A stretch of DNA of 64,000 nt from Anodontia alba. Its lineage: Eukaryota; Mollusca; Bivalvia; Lucinida; Lucinidae. Each line of letters begins with the position of its first letter. Within the stretch, counting starts at the first letter, position 1. A program made the translations under genes and the position numbers. Below, in pieces: positions 1-12,730 of the stretch. Under the pieces are notes generated by a model. It worked only from the letters and a program-made list of their open reading frames with translations, was not told the origin of the DNA and ran no database searches. Location of the stretch: contig OZ024830.1 of assembly GCA_964016985.1 (NCBI GenBank), forward strand, positions 20,360,387 to 20,424,386. Reading direction: 5' to 3'.

Positions 1-160
1 TTTGCTGAAAAAATGTGAGTAGCTTTTGCAGTGCAAAAGCTACTCACATTTTTTCAGCAAAAAATATCAGAATATTGTGTATTGAATCCACTAAAACAGT
101 TAACGAAATGACCCTTAACGAGCTTGTTAAGCTAACGACGCTTTGAACAACTGGGCCCAG
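1..160. mobile_element. family-A MITE, left part cut by window edge
   Basis: Family A is a roughly 245-bp MITE. Its ends are (C)AGGGCCCAGTTGTTCAAA and the reverse complement. Subterminal GTCGTTAGTTAACG and CGTTAAC blocks follow, and the centre is a long hairpin around GTGAGTAGCTTTTGCA. This copy starts in the hairpin and ends at CAACTGGGCCCAG. Confidence 0.85.
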
Positions 161-2060
161 ATGATAGCAATTTCATTTTTGATTGGCTCTTCATCAGGCA
201 TGCAGGTATTGAGGACAACCATAAAATCTTGGATGTGTTTGATTTTGTGTCAGATCGGACTATTCACATGTTACTTGCCATTTAGTCTCCCATACACATA
301 TAATGGGGAAAATGTTGTCAGAAAGATAGCAATTTCATTTTCATTGACTCTTCATCAAACTTGCAGATAACCAGGACAGGCATAAAATCTTGGACGAGTT
401 TGATTTTGGCCCACTTTCAATTATTGGCATGAGAGTTACCCACCTTTAAGGGCCTCATAGACTTTGGAAAATGTTGTCTGGATGATAACGATTTCATTTT
501 TGATTTAATTTTCATCAGACTTGTAGATATTATGGACAGCCATAAAAACTTGGACATGTTTGATTTGGGGTCAGATCAGACATTCACACTTAGCAACTTC
601 ATTTTTGATCGGATCCTCATCAAACTTGCAGATAACGAGGACAAGTATAAAATCTCAGACAAGTTTGATTTTGGCCCAGTTTGATCTATTAGCATGAGAG
701 TTACCCGCCCTTGAGGGCCTAATAGACTTAGCCTTAGGAAAATGTTGTCGAGACAATAGCAATTTCATTTTTGATTGAATCTTCATCAGACTTGCAGGTA
801 ATGTGATTGAGTTAGATTTTGGGACATCAGATTATTCACACTCGAGTTACTTGCTCTTTAGTCTTCCATAGAAATGTAATGGGGAAAATGTTGTCTTGAC
901 TTTTGATTGAATCTTCATCAAACTTGTTAATAACAAGGACAGGAATAAAACCTTTCACAAGTTTTGATTTTGGCCCACTTTCGACTATTGGCATGAGCTG
1001 CCTTTGAGGACCCTTAGACATCAGAAAATGTTGTCAAGACAATAGCGATGTCAATTTTGCTGGAATCTTAATCAGACTTGCCGGTAATGAGGAAAGCTAT
1101 AAAATCTTGGACATGTTTGATTTGGGGTCAGATCGGACTATTCACATGTTACTTACCCTTTAGTCTCCCATACACATATAATGGGGAAAATGTTGTCAGG
1201 AAGATAGCAACTTCATATAATGGGGAAAATGTTGTCAGGAAGATAGCAACTTCATATAATTGGGAAAATGTTGTCAGGAAGATAGCAACTTCATTTTGAT
1301 CGTCTCTTCATGAAACTTGCAGATAACCAGGACAGGCATAAAACCTTGGACGAGCAGATTAGACTATTCACACGAGATGTACTAGCCCTTTGGTTTGCCA
1401 TAGACATATTATGGGGAGAATGTTATCCGGATGATAGTACCTTCATTTTTTATCAGATTTTCATCAAACTTGCAGATAATGAGACTTGGAATAAAATATC
1501 GGGACAAGTTCGATTTTAGCCCAGTTTTGACTATTGGCATGAGAGTTACCTGCCCTTGAGGGCCTCATAGACTTAGGAAAATGTTGTCCAGATGATAGTG
1601 ATTTCATTTTTGATTAAATTTTCATCAGACTTGCAGATAATAAGGACAGCCATAAAATCTTTGACAAGTTTGATTTTGGGTCAGATTGGACTATTCACAT
1701 GCGAGTTACTTGCCATTTAGTCTCTGTTAGACATATAATATTGAAACTGTTGTCCAGATGATAGCCACTCCATTTTTGATTGAATCTTCATCAAATTTGC
1801 AGACAACAGGGACAGACGTAAAATATTACATGTTAGATTTTAGCATGGTTTGGACAGTTGGCATGATAGTTACTTGCCCTTGAGTGTCCCACAGACTAGG
1901 AAAATGTTGTGCTGATGATAGTGACTTCACATTAATGGTAAAGTGGTCTCCATGCTAGAGTGTTCATTTTTGATCAAATCATCATCAAAGTTGCTGGTCA
2001 TCAGGACAGGCATAAAAGCTTTGGTAAGTTTGAGTTTGGGTCTTGATGGCCCAACTTACT
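160..2060 (+). repeat. diverged tandem array, ~155-bp monomers
   Basis: The phrase AAATGTTGTC recurs at about 310, 470, 740, 888, 1028, 1190, 1580 and 1909. Each is followed by a TTCATTTTTGAT..CATCA(A/G)ACTTGCAG block. Two alternating monomer types can be seen, one with GGCATGAGAGTTACC and one with ACTATTCACATG. This suggests an old dimeric order of about 300 bp. Around 1195-1290 a short 43-bp subunit is triplicated. Short open frames here are by-products of the array. Confidence 0.85.
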
Positions 2061-2955
2061 CTCCTCAGGTAATAGACGACATATATTTCCAATCAAATAG
2101 AGACATTTGAAAAAAAAACTTCAAACAAAGGATGTGTTTGTGTAAACTATGTATGCATAGGATGAAACCAATGGTAAAAACATGTGAGGGTCGCTTGGAG
2201 GTTCAAATTATATTCATACCTTCAACTAACTGTTCCTCAGGTGAGCAATCGTTGCCCTCTTGGGCTACTTGTTTAATCTATACAACTCTCTGGGGTGGTT
2301 CAGCAGACAGCATATTGATGATACTTTTCTTGTTTTTTTTACCAGAATATAATAGGCTTTAACATTTCATGCAAATTGTCTTCCTAGGAGACAATTTGTA
2401 AGAAATGGCAAAGCCTATTTTCTGGGAAAAATAAGAAAGATATTTCAAAATGTCACCTGCTGAAATGTTTACTCAGCATGCTAAGCATTAAAAAAAAGTC
2501 TGCTTTAGAGATAATTTGAATGAAATGTCAAGCTCTGTTTTCTGGAAAAATCTAGTTATCAGTTTCTAATTTTGCCTTCAGAGTACAGAAGATCAAAGAA
2601 TAAACATTGCGTTTGAACTGTATGTAAAAAAAAAAAGGCACACATATGCAAAACCATTTTGAAAAAAAAATCAAACAGATTTAAATTTTAGATGTTACGC
2701 TGGAGCAATTTAATAGTCTCTCTAAACTGCATAACTGATTTCATTGATTTTAAACCTGTTTAACTATATACTTCACTAGAGTGTAGTTAATATTTTCTGA
2801 TCCTTTGTAATTGTTGAGCCTATTCTGGGATTTTTGAGAATAATATGAGGGTCACTGGCTGAAACTAGCTAGTCTGGCCCAGAGATCACGACACTTCAAC
2901 TGTTTTCAGTGAGTTTGTTCATTGCACTCAATCAGCATTCCTTTTGGAATCTTAT
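2061..2955. other. intergenic stretch with one degenerate family-D MITE
   Basis: A family-D hairpin lies at about 2318-2463 (see 9210-9360 for the family description). The rest is AT-rich with no recognisable exon or structured RNA. Confidence 0.5.
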
Positions 2956-3130
2956 TTAACCCTTGTACTGCTGAACCTGGATAAATCCAGCCTTTGCAAA
3001 CAGTGCAGATCCAGATCAGTTTGCCATCAAGTATATGAATTAATAGCAACAATCCGGATCAAGTAATCTGATTGGCTGAAAATTAGAAGTGGGCGTGGCA
3101 TCTTAATTTATTCAGCAGGACAAGGGTTAA
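2956..3130 (+). mobile_element. family-B MITE, lacking half of its hairpin
   Basis: Family B is about 210 bp, with TTAA at both outer edges and ends CCCTTGTCCTGCTGAA / TTCAGCAGGACAAGGG. A central hairpin contains GATCCAGATCAGTTGGCTTC. TTAA targets with CCC-initiated ends are typical of piggyBac-derived MITEs. Here the right arm of the hairpin is gone. Confidence 0.8.
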
Positions 3131-3219
3131 AACTTTATTTCACAAAGCCAAAAACTCAAACTTTAGTAGCAAGTGGGTGCAAAACAGTTTTTCTGTCCAT
3201 CCTTCAATCATTTCTAGTC

Positions 3220-6200
3220 ATTTTTAGCTCACCTGAGCTGAAGGCTCAAGGTGAGGTATTGTGATCACTCACCGTCCGTCGTCGTCGTCGTCGTCCGTCT
3301 GTCCGTCCGTCCGTCCGTTCACAATCTTTAAACAACATCTCCTCCTAAACCACTGATTGGATTTTGACCAAATTTCACAGGAATGATCCTTGGTTGATCC
3401 TCTTTCAAAGTTGTTCAAAGAGTTCCGGTCCATTGCATATCTAGGTCACAGGAGCTAAAAATAGATTTTTTAACTAAAAACTCAAAAAATCTTCTCATTA
3501 GAAACCACTGGACCGATTTCAATAAAATTTTGCAGAAATGTTCCTTTGGTGATCCTCTACCAAGATTGTTCAAGCCATTTGGATTCGTCAAAAAACATGG
3601 CCGCCAGGGGGCGGGGCTTATTTTCCCTATATATCTATATAGAAAACTTTAAAAATCTTCTTGTCAGAAACCACTGGACCGATTTCAATATAATTTTGCA
3701 GAAATGTTCCTTTGGTGATCCTCTACCAAGATTGTTCAAGCCTTTTGGATTCGTCAAAAAACATGGCCGCCAGGGGGCGGGGCTTATTTTCCCTATATAT
3801 CTGTATAGAAAACTTTTAAAATCTTCTTGTCAGAAACCACTAGACCGATTTCAATATAATTTTGCAGAAATGTTCCTTTGGTGATCCTCTACCAAGATTG
3901 TTCAAGACATTTGGATTCATCAAAAAACATGGCCGCCAGGGGGCGGGGCTTATTTTCCCTATATATCTATATAGAAAACTTTAAAAATCTTCTTGTCAGA
4001 AACCACTGGACCGATTTCAATATTATTTTGCAAAAATGTTCCTTTGGTAATCCTCTACCAAGATTGTTCAAGCCATTTGGATTCATCAAAAAACATGGCC
4101 GCCAGGGGGCGGGGCTTATTTTCCCTATATATCTATATAGAAATCTTTAAAAATCTTCTTGTCAGATACCACTAGATCGATTTCAATATACTTTTGCAGA
4201 AATGTTCCTTTGGTGATCCTCTACCAAGATTGTTGAAGACATGTGGATTCGTCAAAAAACATGGCCGCCAGGGGGCGGGGCTTATTTTCCCTTTACATCT
4301 ATATAGAAAACTTTAAAAAATCTTCTTGTCAGAAACCACTGGACCGATTTCAATATAATTTTGCAAAAATGTTCCTTTGGTGATCCTCTACCAAGATTGT
4401 TCAAGCCATTTGGATTCGTCAAAAAACATGGCCCCCAGGGGGCGGGGCTTATTTTCCCTGTATATCTATATAGAAAACTTTAAAAATCTTCTTGTCAGAA
4501 ACCACTGGACCGATTTCAATATTATTTTGCAAAAATGTTCCTTTGGTAATCCTCTACCAAGATTGTTCAAGCCATTTGGATTCATCAAAAAACATGGCCG
4601 CCAGGGGGCGGGGCTTATTTTCCCTATATATCTATATAGAAATCTTTAAAAATCTTCTTGTCAGATACCACTAGATCGATTTCAATATACTTTTGCAGAA
4701 ATGTTCCTTTGGTGATCCTCTACCAAGATTGTTGAAGACATGTGGATTCGTCAAAAAACATGGCCACCAGGGGGCGGGGCTTATTTTCCCTTTACATCTA
4801 TATAGAAAACTTTAAGAAATCTTCTTGTCAGAAACCACTGGACCGATTTCAATATAATTTTGCAAAAATGTTCCTTTGGTTATCCTCTACCAAGATTGTT
4901 CAAGCCATCTGGATTCGTCAAAACACATGGCCGCCAGGGGGGCAGGGCTTATTTTCCCTATATATCTACATGTATATAGAAAAGTTTAAAAATCTTCTTG
5001 TCCGAAACCACAGGACCGATTTCAATATAATTTTGCAAAAATGTTCCTTTGGTGATCCTGGAGGAAGATTGTTCAAGCCATTTGGATTTGTCAAAAAACA
5101 TGGCCGCCAGGGGGCAGGGCTTATTTTCCCCATATATCTATATAGAAAAGTTTAAAAATCTTCTTGTCCGAAACCACTGGACCGATTTCAATATAATTTT
5201 GCAAAAATGTTTCTTTGGTGATCCTCGAGGAAGAAAGTTCAAGCCATTTGGATTCGTCAAAAAACATGGCCATCAGGGGGCGGGGCTTATTTTCCCTATA
5301 TATCTATATAGAAAGGTTTAAAGATCTTCTTGTCTGAAACCACTTGACCAATTTCAATATAATTTTGCAAAAATGTTCCTTTGGTGATGCTCTACCAAGA
5401 TTGTTCAAGCCATTTGGATTCGTCAAAAAACATGGCCGCCAGGGGGCAGGGCTTATTTTCCCTATATATATCTATACAGAAAACTTTAAAAATCTTCTCG
5501 TAAGAAACAGTTGGACTGAGTTCAATGTAACTTGGCAGGAATGTTGCTTTGGTGACCTTCTACCAAGATTGTTCAAGCCTTCATGATATGTCAAAAACCA
5601 TGGTCCCCAGGTGGGTGGGGCTTATTTTTCGTCTATATCTGCATAGAAAATTTTAAAATTCTTATTGTCACATACCCCATGACCGATTTCAATATTACTT
5701 GGCTGGAATGTTGCTTTGGTGAACCTCTATCAAGATTGAACAAGCAGTCATGATTCGTCAAAAAACATGGCTGCCATGGTGTGGGGCTTATTTTCCCTAT
5801 ATATCTAAATAGAAAACTTTAAAAATCTTCTTGTCAGAAACCACTGAACAGATTTCAATATAACTTGGCAGGAATGTTCCTTTGGTGACCCTCTACCAAG
5901 TTTGTTCAAGCTTTCATGATTCGTCAAAAAACATGGCCGTTAGGGCGTAGGGCTTTATAGCTATATAAAACTTTTTAAACCACCGGACCAATTTCAGTAT
6001 AACTTGGCAGAAATGTTCCTTTGGTGACCCTCTTTTAAGATTCAGTTCAAGTCATCAAGATTTGTAAAAAAACATGGCCGGGGGTGTGATGGAGGGGGGT
6101 GGGGGTGGTTAGTGCTATAAAGTTTATACAAAAATCCTAGAGCAGTGAACTTGGCTGAAACTTCAACAGTAAATATGCAAATCTGTTTGGTCAGGTGAGC

Positions 6201-6230
6201 GATATAGGACCATCATGGTCCTCTTGTTCT
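3220..6230 (+). mobile_element. hairpin-ended element with ~16 tandem 166-bp units (pearl/Helitron-like)
   Basis: It begins TTTTTAGCTCACCTGAGC, followed by a short GAGC..GCTC palindrome and a CCGTCCGTC microsatellite (3270-3318). About 16 units of about 166 bp follow, each ending in ACATGGCCGCCAGGGGGCGG or a variant. It closes with CAGGTGAGC, a hairpin at 6206-6222 (AGGACCATCATGGTCCT) and CTCTTGTT. Inner units are almost identical and edge units more diverged. Subterminal inverted repeats, a tandem core and a 3' hairpin fit bivalve pearl elements and Helentron-associated elements by general structure. Classification is by architecture only. It encodes no protein. Confidence 0.8.
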
Positions 6231-8160
6231 ATGTAACCTTTCCTTTTTTTGTTTGGCTACAACACAGTTATTTACCTGGATCCCAACAACAGTTATAAAG
6301 ACATTGTGGTGTAGTATGACTATGCAGGTCTTGCATTGCATTCCAGTCCCATCACCACAGTTATTTAGAAGTATTTGACGATAACTCTGGGATAATTGTC
6401 TCCGGTACTTCATAAATATATATATTGTGGTACTCATTAAAAGCACCACAGCAAGGCTTTACTGTTCAATAACCTGTGCTAGACTTAGTTTTACTAAGTC
6501 TGCTATTTTTGGGTCAATTGTTTACAATCCAGACAAAGTATATATATACCAAAATTTCATTAAGGCTGTTGGCCACATAATCATCATTGATCATTGAAAT
6601 CAAACTGCACGTTAGACAAAATCCAGGTAACGGTTATTTATAGCCATGCTATTGCTGTGATGTCAGAGTGCAGTGTAAAGAGATTTATCTGTAAAACCTG
6701 GACATTGGCAAACAGTGCGGACCCAGATAGATGCCATAGAATTTGGAATCTGATCAGGTCTGCACTGTTTGCTTAAATTACAGGAAGTGCTAAATAAAAC
6801 AACTCTCCGTTCAGGACCATTTTCCCAGCCTACATTCAGAGACAAGTGCTGTCAGTGCTTTGATTGATAATTTCATGTGTTCGCTTCAAATAGATCCATC
6901 CTTTTAGAACCCTGTTTCCATAAATGTAGCCTTGGGTGTATTACCACAGTCCCCTGCTTCTTGCACAGGTCCAGACAAAGGGGAATGCATATTTAGATAA
7001 TTTATTTCTGTGGGTAATCAATAGTACAGTAAATGACCTAAAATTTCAAACAATTTTTTCACAACTTCCTGGCTTAAATTTTGCTGTTTACGCAGTTGTT
7101 TCTTAAAATGCTCGGTGGAATGTCACAGTGTAGACCCTGAGCAGATTGCTCCTTCAGGAGCAGTCTGATCTGGGTCTGCACTGTTTGCATATGATATTTT
7201 GTCAGAAACTTTGGTGTTTGAAATTTTAGGACGTTTACCATATATGCTTATCTATTGTAACATATAAAGGTCCAGTAACGTCCTGTTGCAGAAGACAGTT
7301 TGTATAGTGTGAAAGGGAAGAAATGACAAAAAAACTCCAAAAACATTGACTAATTCATAGTTTACTTATCATCAGTTATTAATTTTTACTTAATAAATGC
7401 ATTTCATTACAAATTGTTGTTACTTAAATAACAGAATACAATTTTATCTTGTGGATAATAATAGGTGACAGAATAACCCGGTTTTATCCATAAATGCTCC
7501 TAAAATTTGAACAGTAATATCTTAATTTTAATAAAAAAGAAAAATATGTTTTTTGGGGTTTTTTTTGTCGGTAGTACTTTTTTTTGCAAAGGGAGGTGCT
7601 CCCTTAGCAAAAGTGGTTACTTCCTTTTGTTATATTGGTGAATATAAATCAAAATGTAACCCTGTCCAGTGACCCAGGCCCCTGGTTTCCAGATGCATTA
7701 TATAAAAAAGAAAACCATAACCAGAAGTCTCGAGTCATCGGACAAGGTCACATTTCTACCCATAGTGATAATAAATTAAGACAAATTCATTATTTCCTGT
7801 TCTAATTTTAGAACATTATCTCAGCATCTGCAGGGCTTCAGATTAGCACATTCAGAATATTTTCTCATTTCTTCATGGAAATATGAACCTGACTTTCCTT
7901 TTTTTAATTTCTTCAAGAAAAAAGGAATATTCTGAATAATTCATTTTTCTCACTTATTCAGGCACAGGTAAGTTTCAGAACTATTAAACTAAGCAAATTT
8001 GGAGCGGATGACATTCTGAAATTAATTGTTTTTATTTTTCAAAGAAAATAAGACTACATTTCATGTGAACCATATGCCTAGTAGATAATTCACATGAAAT
8101 GTTAGGCCTTATTTTCTCTAAGAAAAAAAAAAATTAGAATGTCATCTTCTTATTGTAATT
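6231..8160. other. intergenic region, low-copy sequence with scattered hairpins
   Basis: No exon recognised. An AAACAGTG..GATCAG hairpin core lies at about 6690-6780 and another at 7130-7195. A family-E MITE lies at about 8005-8150, with AAGACTACATTTCATGTGAA and a matching arm. Confidence 0.5.
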
Positions 8161-8166
8161 GGCACT

Positions 8167-8422
8167 TTAACTCCTGGTCCTGCTGAGCCCCGATATGCCC
8201 TGCCTTTGCATACAGATCCAGATCAGTTGGCTTCTGAAGAAGCCAACTGATCTAGAGCTGCACTGTTTGTCAATCAGTTGGCTTAAAGCCAGCTGATCTG
8301 GAGCTGCATGGTTTGTCAATAAGTATGTGAATTTGTATCAACAACCTGTATCAAGTAATCTGATTGGCTGAAAACTGGAAGTGGGTGTGGCATCTTAATT
8401 CATTCAGCATGGCAAGGGTTAA
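8167..8422 (+). mobile_element. family-B MITE with duplicated hairpin arm
   Basis: It has TTAACTCCTGGTCCTGCTGA at the left and GGCAAGGGTTAA at the right. The central GATCAGTTGGCTT arm occurs in a second, partly reverse copy, so the centre is larger than usual. Confidence 0.8.
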
Positions 8423-8431
8423 GGTTAAAGG

Positions 8432-8790
8432 CTCCATAGTCCTCAAAAAGTAGACATTTTTATCTGAGAAAGGTTTAATAAATTGATATATAATACTGAT
8501 ATGATTATAAAATGTGGAATCTGACAGCCTGTAAAATTTCAGTTACTCTCTTGTTTTTGAACTGGATAAAAAATGACAGGATTTTTTATCGTATCTCCGA
8601 ATTAATGTTGGTAACATTAATTTAGAGATAATATAAAAAATCATTTCATTTCAAGAAAGAGAGAGACTAACTGACATTTTACAGGCTGTCAGATGCCACA
8701 TTTTATGATGGTATTAATACCATATATCAATTTATTAAACCTTTCTTGAATAATAAAATGTCTGTTTTTGAGGAATATGGAGCCTTCAAG
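8432..8790. mobile_element. 360-bp foldback element
   Basis: The two halves are inverted copies over their whole length: GGCTCCATAGTCCTCAAAAA.. on the left, ..TTTTTGAGGAATATGGAGCC on the right, and GACAGCCTGTAAAATTTCAG against its complement near the middle. The only other copy-like feature is the short ATTAATGTTGGTAACATTAAT loop. No protein is encoded. Confidence 0.75.
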
Positions 8791-8825
8791 CTGTCTGGAT
8801 ATTCAGGGTAAATAGAGTAAATCAT

Positions 8826-9072
8826 CAGGGCCCAGTTGTTCAAAGCGTCGTTAGCTTAACGAGCTCGTTAAGGGTCATTTCGTTAACTGTTTTAGCGGAT
8901 TCAATATACAATATTCTGATATTTTTTGCTGAAAAAATGTGAGTAGCTTTTGCACTGCAAAAGCTACTCACATTTTTTCAGCAAAAAATTTCAGCGTATT
9001 TGCGTATCACTCGATGTAAATTTTAACGAATCATTAACTAACGACGTCGTTAGCTTTGAACAACCGGGCCCT
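8826..9072. mobile_element. family-A MITE
   Basis: Complete copy with both ends, CAGGGCCCAGTTGTTCAAAG and CAACCGGGCCCTG, and the GTGAGTAGCTTTTGCA hairpin intact. Confidence 0.9.
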
Positions 9073-9209
9073 GACTGTTTCATCTACAAGAGCTTCTGAG
9101 CTGAGAACACAAATGTGAGATATCTACAAAAGCATTTTTTATTTTGTTGCTTCCGCCGGTGTTGAGATAAAACTCTTCTAAACGCATAGCACTCTGGTTA
9201 AATTTTCAG

Positions 9210-9360
9210 CTGACGACAAATTGAATTATTTTTCTTATTTTTCCCAGAAAACAGGCTTTTACTTCTCTAGCAAACTGTCTCCAATTTGCATGAAATGTCA
9301 AATCCTGTTTTCTGGGAAAAATAAGAAAAACATCACCAATCTGTCATCTGCTGAATCAGC
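9210..9360. mobile_element. family-D MITE
   Basis: Family D reads CAGCAGACGACATTTTGAAA, a TTTTTCTTATTTTTCCCAG block, and AAACAGGCTTTGACATTTCA, then folds back through GCAAATTGTCTCC. This copy keeps both arms. Confidence 0.75.
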
Positions 9361-9845
9361 CATGAGAGTGCTAAGCATTAAGGAAACCAATACATTTGGC
9401 ATCACTCCTAAACTGGATATTTTTATGACAAAACTGGAATGATGAGCTCTCATGAATAGCTGATGAAATGTAAAAATCTGTTACTTAGTACAAAAATCAT
9501 AGTACTGGTTTCAGTAATGAAACTTAAATTTCCTGTGTAGATAAACCAAAGTGAACAAAGGCTTAGTTTTACATTTGTATCCAGTCTGATCAGGATCTTC
9601 AATGTTCAACCGGGAGAAAGCCTAGAGATTACAGAAGCTTTTGTCTGCTGGTGAAAATTCAGAAGTTCTGATCAGACTTCAACCCCTGTCAGGTTGCATC
9701 AAAGAAACGACCACAACACCTACATCATGAAACAACTCTGCCCTATTGCAGTATAAATGTTGTCACCTTCAAACAACTATATGACTATTTAAACATTTAG
9801 CACTCCCTAGAAAACATGGGCAAATAACAAAATTGAGAAATGTTC

Positions 9846-10058
9846 TTAACCCTTGTCCTGCTAACCCGGATATACCCTGTCTTTGCAAACAGTGTAGATC
9901 CAGATCAGTTGGCTTCTTCAGAAGCCAACTGATCTGGATCTGCACTGTTTGCCATTCAGTTTTTGAATCTATATCAACAACCTTAATCAAGTAATCTGAT
10001 TGGCTGAAAATTAGAAATGGGTGTGGCTTCTAAATTTATTCAGCAGGACAAGGGTTAA
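9846..10058 (+). mobile_element. family-B MITE
   Basis: Complete. TTAA edges and CCCTTGTCCTGCT / AGCAGGACAAGGG ends, with an intact hairpin GGCTTCTTCAGAAGCC at the centre. Confidence 0.9.
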
Positions 10059-10084
10059 TAGGGTCAATCACAACTGCAGCAGAG

Positions 10085-10215
10085 ACAAAACTCTGATTTT
10101 TTTTTCTGAGAAAATAAGGCTTGATATTTCATGTGAATCATCTGCTATTCACACGAAATAATCAAGCCATTTTCCTTGAAAAGTAAAAAAAAAAAATGAG
10201 GTTGTCATCTGTTAA
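10085..10215. mobile_element. family-E MITE
   Basis: Family E has arms of GAGAAAATAAGACTTGACAT and TTTCATGTGAATCGTCTGC. Complete copies have TTAA and CCCTTAAAGCGC ends. This copy has the arms but weak ends. Confidence 0.65.
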
Positions 10216-11240
10216 TCCACAGCCAACAGTACTTTCCTTTGAAGCTGACAGTACCAATAAATTCTAATAAATGTTTTGTTATTCAAGTACTGTTATGGTG
10301 TACAGTTATTGTGGACAGTTTTTGTGTGCTCCTGTCTGGGCAACTGCTAAATTAGGATCTAAGCAGAGCTGTTGATAGACACTTGCTTCAATCCAAGAGG
10401 TTTTGGTATTTTCAGGTTTCTCCGCAAAAAATATACATGGTAGATACTCGTTAGAAATAGCTCGGCAAGGCACTTCTTATGAATACTCAACACATATGTT
10501 TTTGTGACATGCAAAATAAGAAGAAAAAAAAAAAACATTTATCTGAAAACCCTTTTATCTGGAGTTCTGCATTAAAAAAAAGCAACTGTTTTTTTTTGCT
10601 TATTACCATAAACAGAAAAATGTAATTGTGACCAGCCTAAAATGAAGGAAAACATTTAGCATTAACAGTTATGAATTTTAAACTCAAACAGACATTTAAA
10701 GCCTTTCTTTAATAATACTTTGACTCTAAAGAGAGAGCTTGGTAGTTCATTTTTCTTTGCACTTGAAGCTTTTACTTTGAATATGATTTGAAGTGATCAT
10801 TTCTTTCCCTTCCCTACAGAAATAAATTGTCTGGCAGTTTAGCCTACATCATGGTAAATATTAATTATATTTTTATACCAGTGTGTCTGAAACAGCTAAA
10901 TGACCCTGTGATCCCAAAACTTAATTAATTCTGTCATTAGAAACAATGCCACCAAGAAGCACAAATACGTAGTAGAAATATTTTAAATTTCTTGTCTGAC
11001 CATTCGAAATTTAAAACACTTCAACGAACACTGAAAGAAATTTTGATTGCCTATTCTAGTATCACCACTGGATTTAATCCAATCAAGATGCCCTTGAATA
11101 CTGATGAAGCATACAGACTAATCCATTTATTCAGACAGGTACAACAGGTTAAATTAGAAAATTAAAAACAACAACAAAGAAAAAAAAACATAGGTTATTT
11201 TTTCTCATATTTTCATAAGTCGGAAAATACTGTCAAGCTG
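10216..11240. other. intergenic, AT-rich, one degenerate family-C hairpin
   Basis: A decayed family-C hairpin lies at about 10416-10525. Nothing else could be identified. Confidence 0.4.
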
Positions 11241-11244
11241 TGGA

Positions 11245-11410
11245 TAAAAACAGATATATTCATTTCTTTTACAGATGTATGAGGAAATATTTGTACTGAC
11301 TGTCAAGAGTACAGGATAACTGGACTCCCTCTAACGGGCTTGTCAATTATCCTGTACTCTTGACAACAGTACAAATATTTCCCCATACAACTGAAAAAGA
11401 ATGGATATAT
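11245..11410. repeat. inverted repeat, single copy in window
   Basis: CTGTCAAGAGTACAGGATAA and its reverse complement TTATCCTGTACTCTTGACA.. lie around a short loop. The outer arms GATATATTC..GAATGGATATATC also pair. Confidence 0.7.
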
Positions 11411-11528
11411 CTATTACTTACAACTTCCCATGACACTTTAATTATTACAACTGTCATCTGCTGATATTCAAATTCCATAAAACGGTCAAACAGAGAGCAT
11501 CATGGGACTAGATAAGGATAGCCAGGTA

Positions 11529-11895
11529 AATAAATACAGTAAAACCTCAATAACTCAAACACTGAGGATTTGTTTACCATGGCTAATTCAAACTTATTTT
11601 TGAGTCCCGACGAAATTCTTCCAATAGCTCCACAAAACAAACATAAGGGAAATTTTCTTATTTTACGATGTAATGGTATGTTGTGTGTACTCATTAGAAT
11701 TGCCTCATGGAGGCAATTCTAATGAGTACATTCAACATACCATTATTGTAAAGAAGATTGAAAAGGCTTCCCTAAATTATCTCCATTTGCTTCCTGACTT
11801 GGCACCATGATTAGCCCTCAGTGGCTGGAACTACCCATGTCTCGAACAAATTTTCATGGTCCCAACGCTGTTCGAGCCAATGAGGTTTGACTGTA
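11529..11895. mobile_element. pogo-like MITE carrying a family-C hairpin core
   Basis: Ends ACAGTAAAACCTCAATAACT and ..AATGAGGTTTGACTGT resemble pogo/Tigger ends with TA targets. The centre (about 11640-11745) is the family-C hairpin TACTCATTAGAATTGCC..GGCAATTCTAATGAGTAC. Confidence 0.75.
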
Positions 11896-11896
11896 T

Positions 11897-12007
11897 TTGT
11901 CTTATTTCTTCAATAAAAGGTATCATGGGTGTTCATTAGAAGATCCTCAATGAGGAGCTTTTAATGAAAACCATCAATGTATGTTTTCCTGAAGAAATAA
12001 GAAATAT
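11897..12007. mobile_element. family-C hairpin element
   Basis: Family C has arms CTTATTTCTCCATGAAAACA and TATGTTGTGGGTACTCATTA with a GAAGYGCCTC loop. Longer copies have outer tails with TCTAGATAAGAG. This is a diverged copy. Confidence 0.6.
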
Positions 12008-12319
12008 ATCGAATATTTTTTGGATGAAAAAAAAAAGTGCAGCTAGGAGCAAATAATGCAGATGTGAACTGTAGTCCCAGATAAGCCTGAATCAACACAG
12101 TCTCTAGTTCCCAACAGATGGCCATACTATCAAGGTGTAATATCTGCTTTTAGACTCGGTGTGTTAACAATTCAAACAGCGTCTACAGGATCGTATGCCT
12201 CATCTTCATGCAGTGGAATGGTTATAAATGTACCTGCAATGAAAAATAATCATAACCTCAGATAAGCTACATTTTCAACGGTTTTCCAAAAGGTATAGAT
12301 ATCCTTCACAAAGTCCATA

Positions 12320-12495
12320 TTAACTCCTGCCCTGCTGAATAAATTAAGATGCCACGCCCACTTCTAATTTTCAGCCAATGAGATTACTTGATACAGAATG
12401 TTGCTATAGTTTCACAAACTTAAGAAGCCAACTGATCTGGATCTACACTGTTTGCAAAAGCAGGGTATATCCAGGTTCAGCAGGACAAGGGCTAA
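12320..12495 (-). mobile_element. family-B MITE, one hairpin arm
   Basis: Reverse orientation. TTAACTCCTGCCCTGCTGAA at the left and CAGCAGGACAAGGGCTAA at the right. The GGCTTCTGAAG arm has been lost. Confidence 0.75.
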
Positions 12496-12730
12496 AGTCA
12501 TATTCCATATTTTCATTAGTGTTTACAGTAAAAGAACGGTTATTCCAATGGTTTACTGCTAAAATTCTGTTTTATTTATATATTTATTCATTTATTTATG
12601 CATCTATTAGAAGTGCTTACCATAACTGTAGCAAACATTTTTTTGTGTGTGTGAGAGTGCGTTTTACTCAAAGAAAATAAAGCTTGACATTTCATGTGAA
12701 CTGTCTGTCTAGCCAAGTCTTTTTTGTTTG

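Noticed and set aside
3546..5586. Series of overlapping open frames with repeated peptide SSHLDSSKNMAARGRG
   Set aside because: They are readings of the 166-bp tandem unit; unit length and substitutions do not preserve a frame and no start context or exon signals exist.
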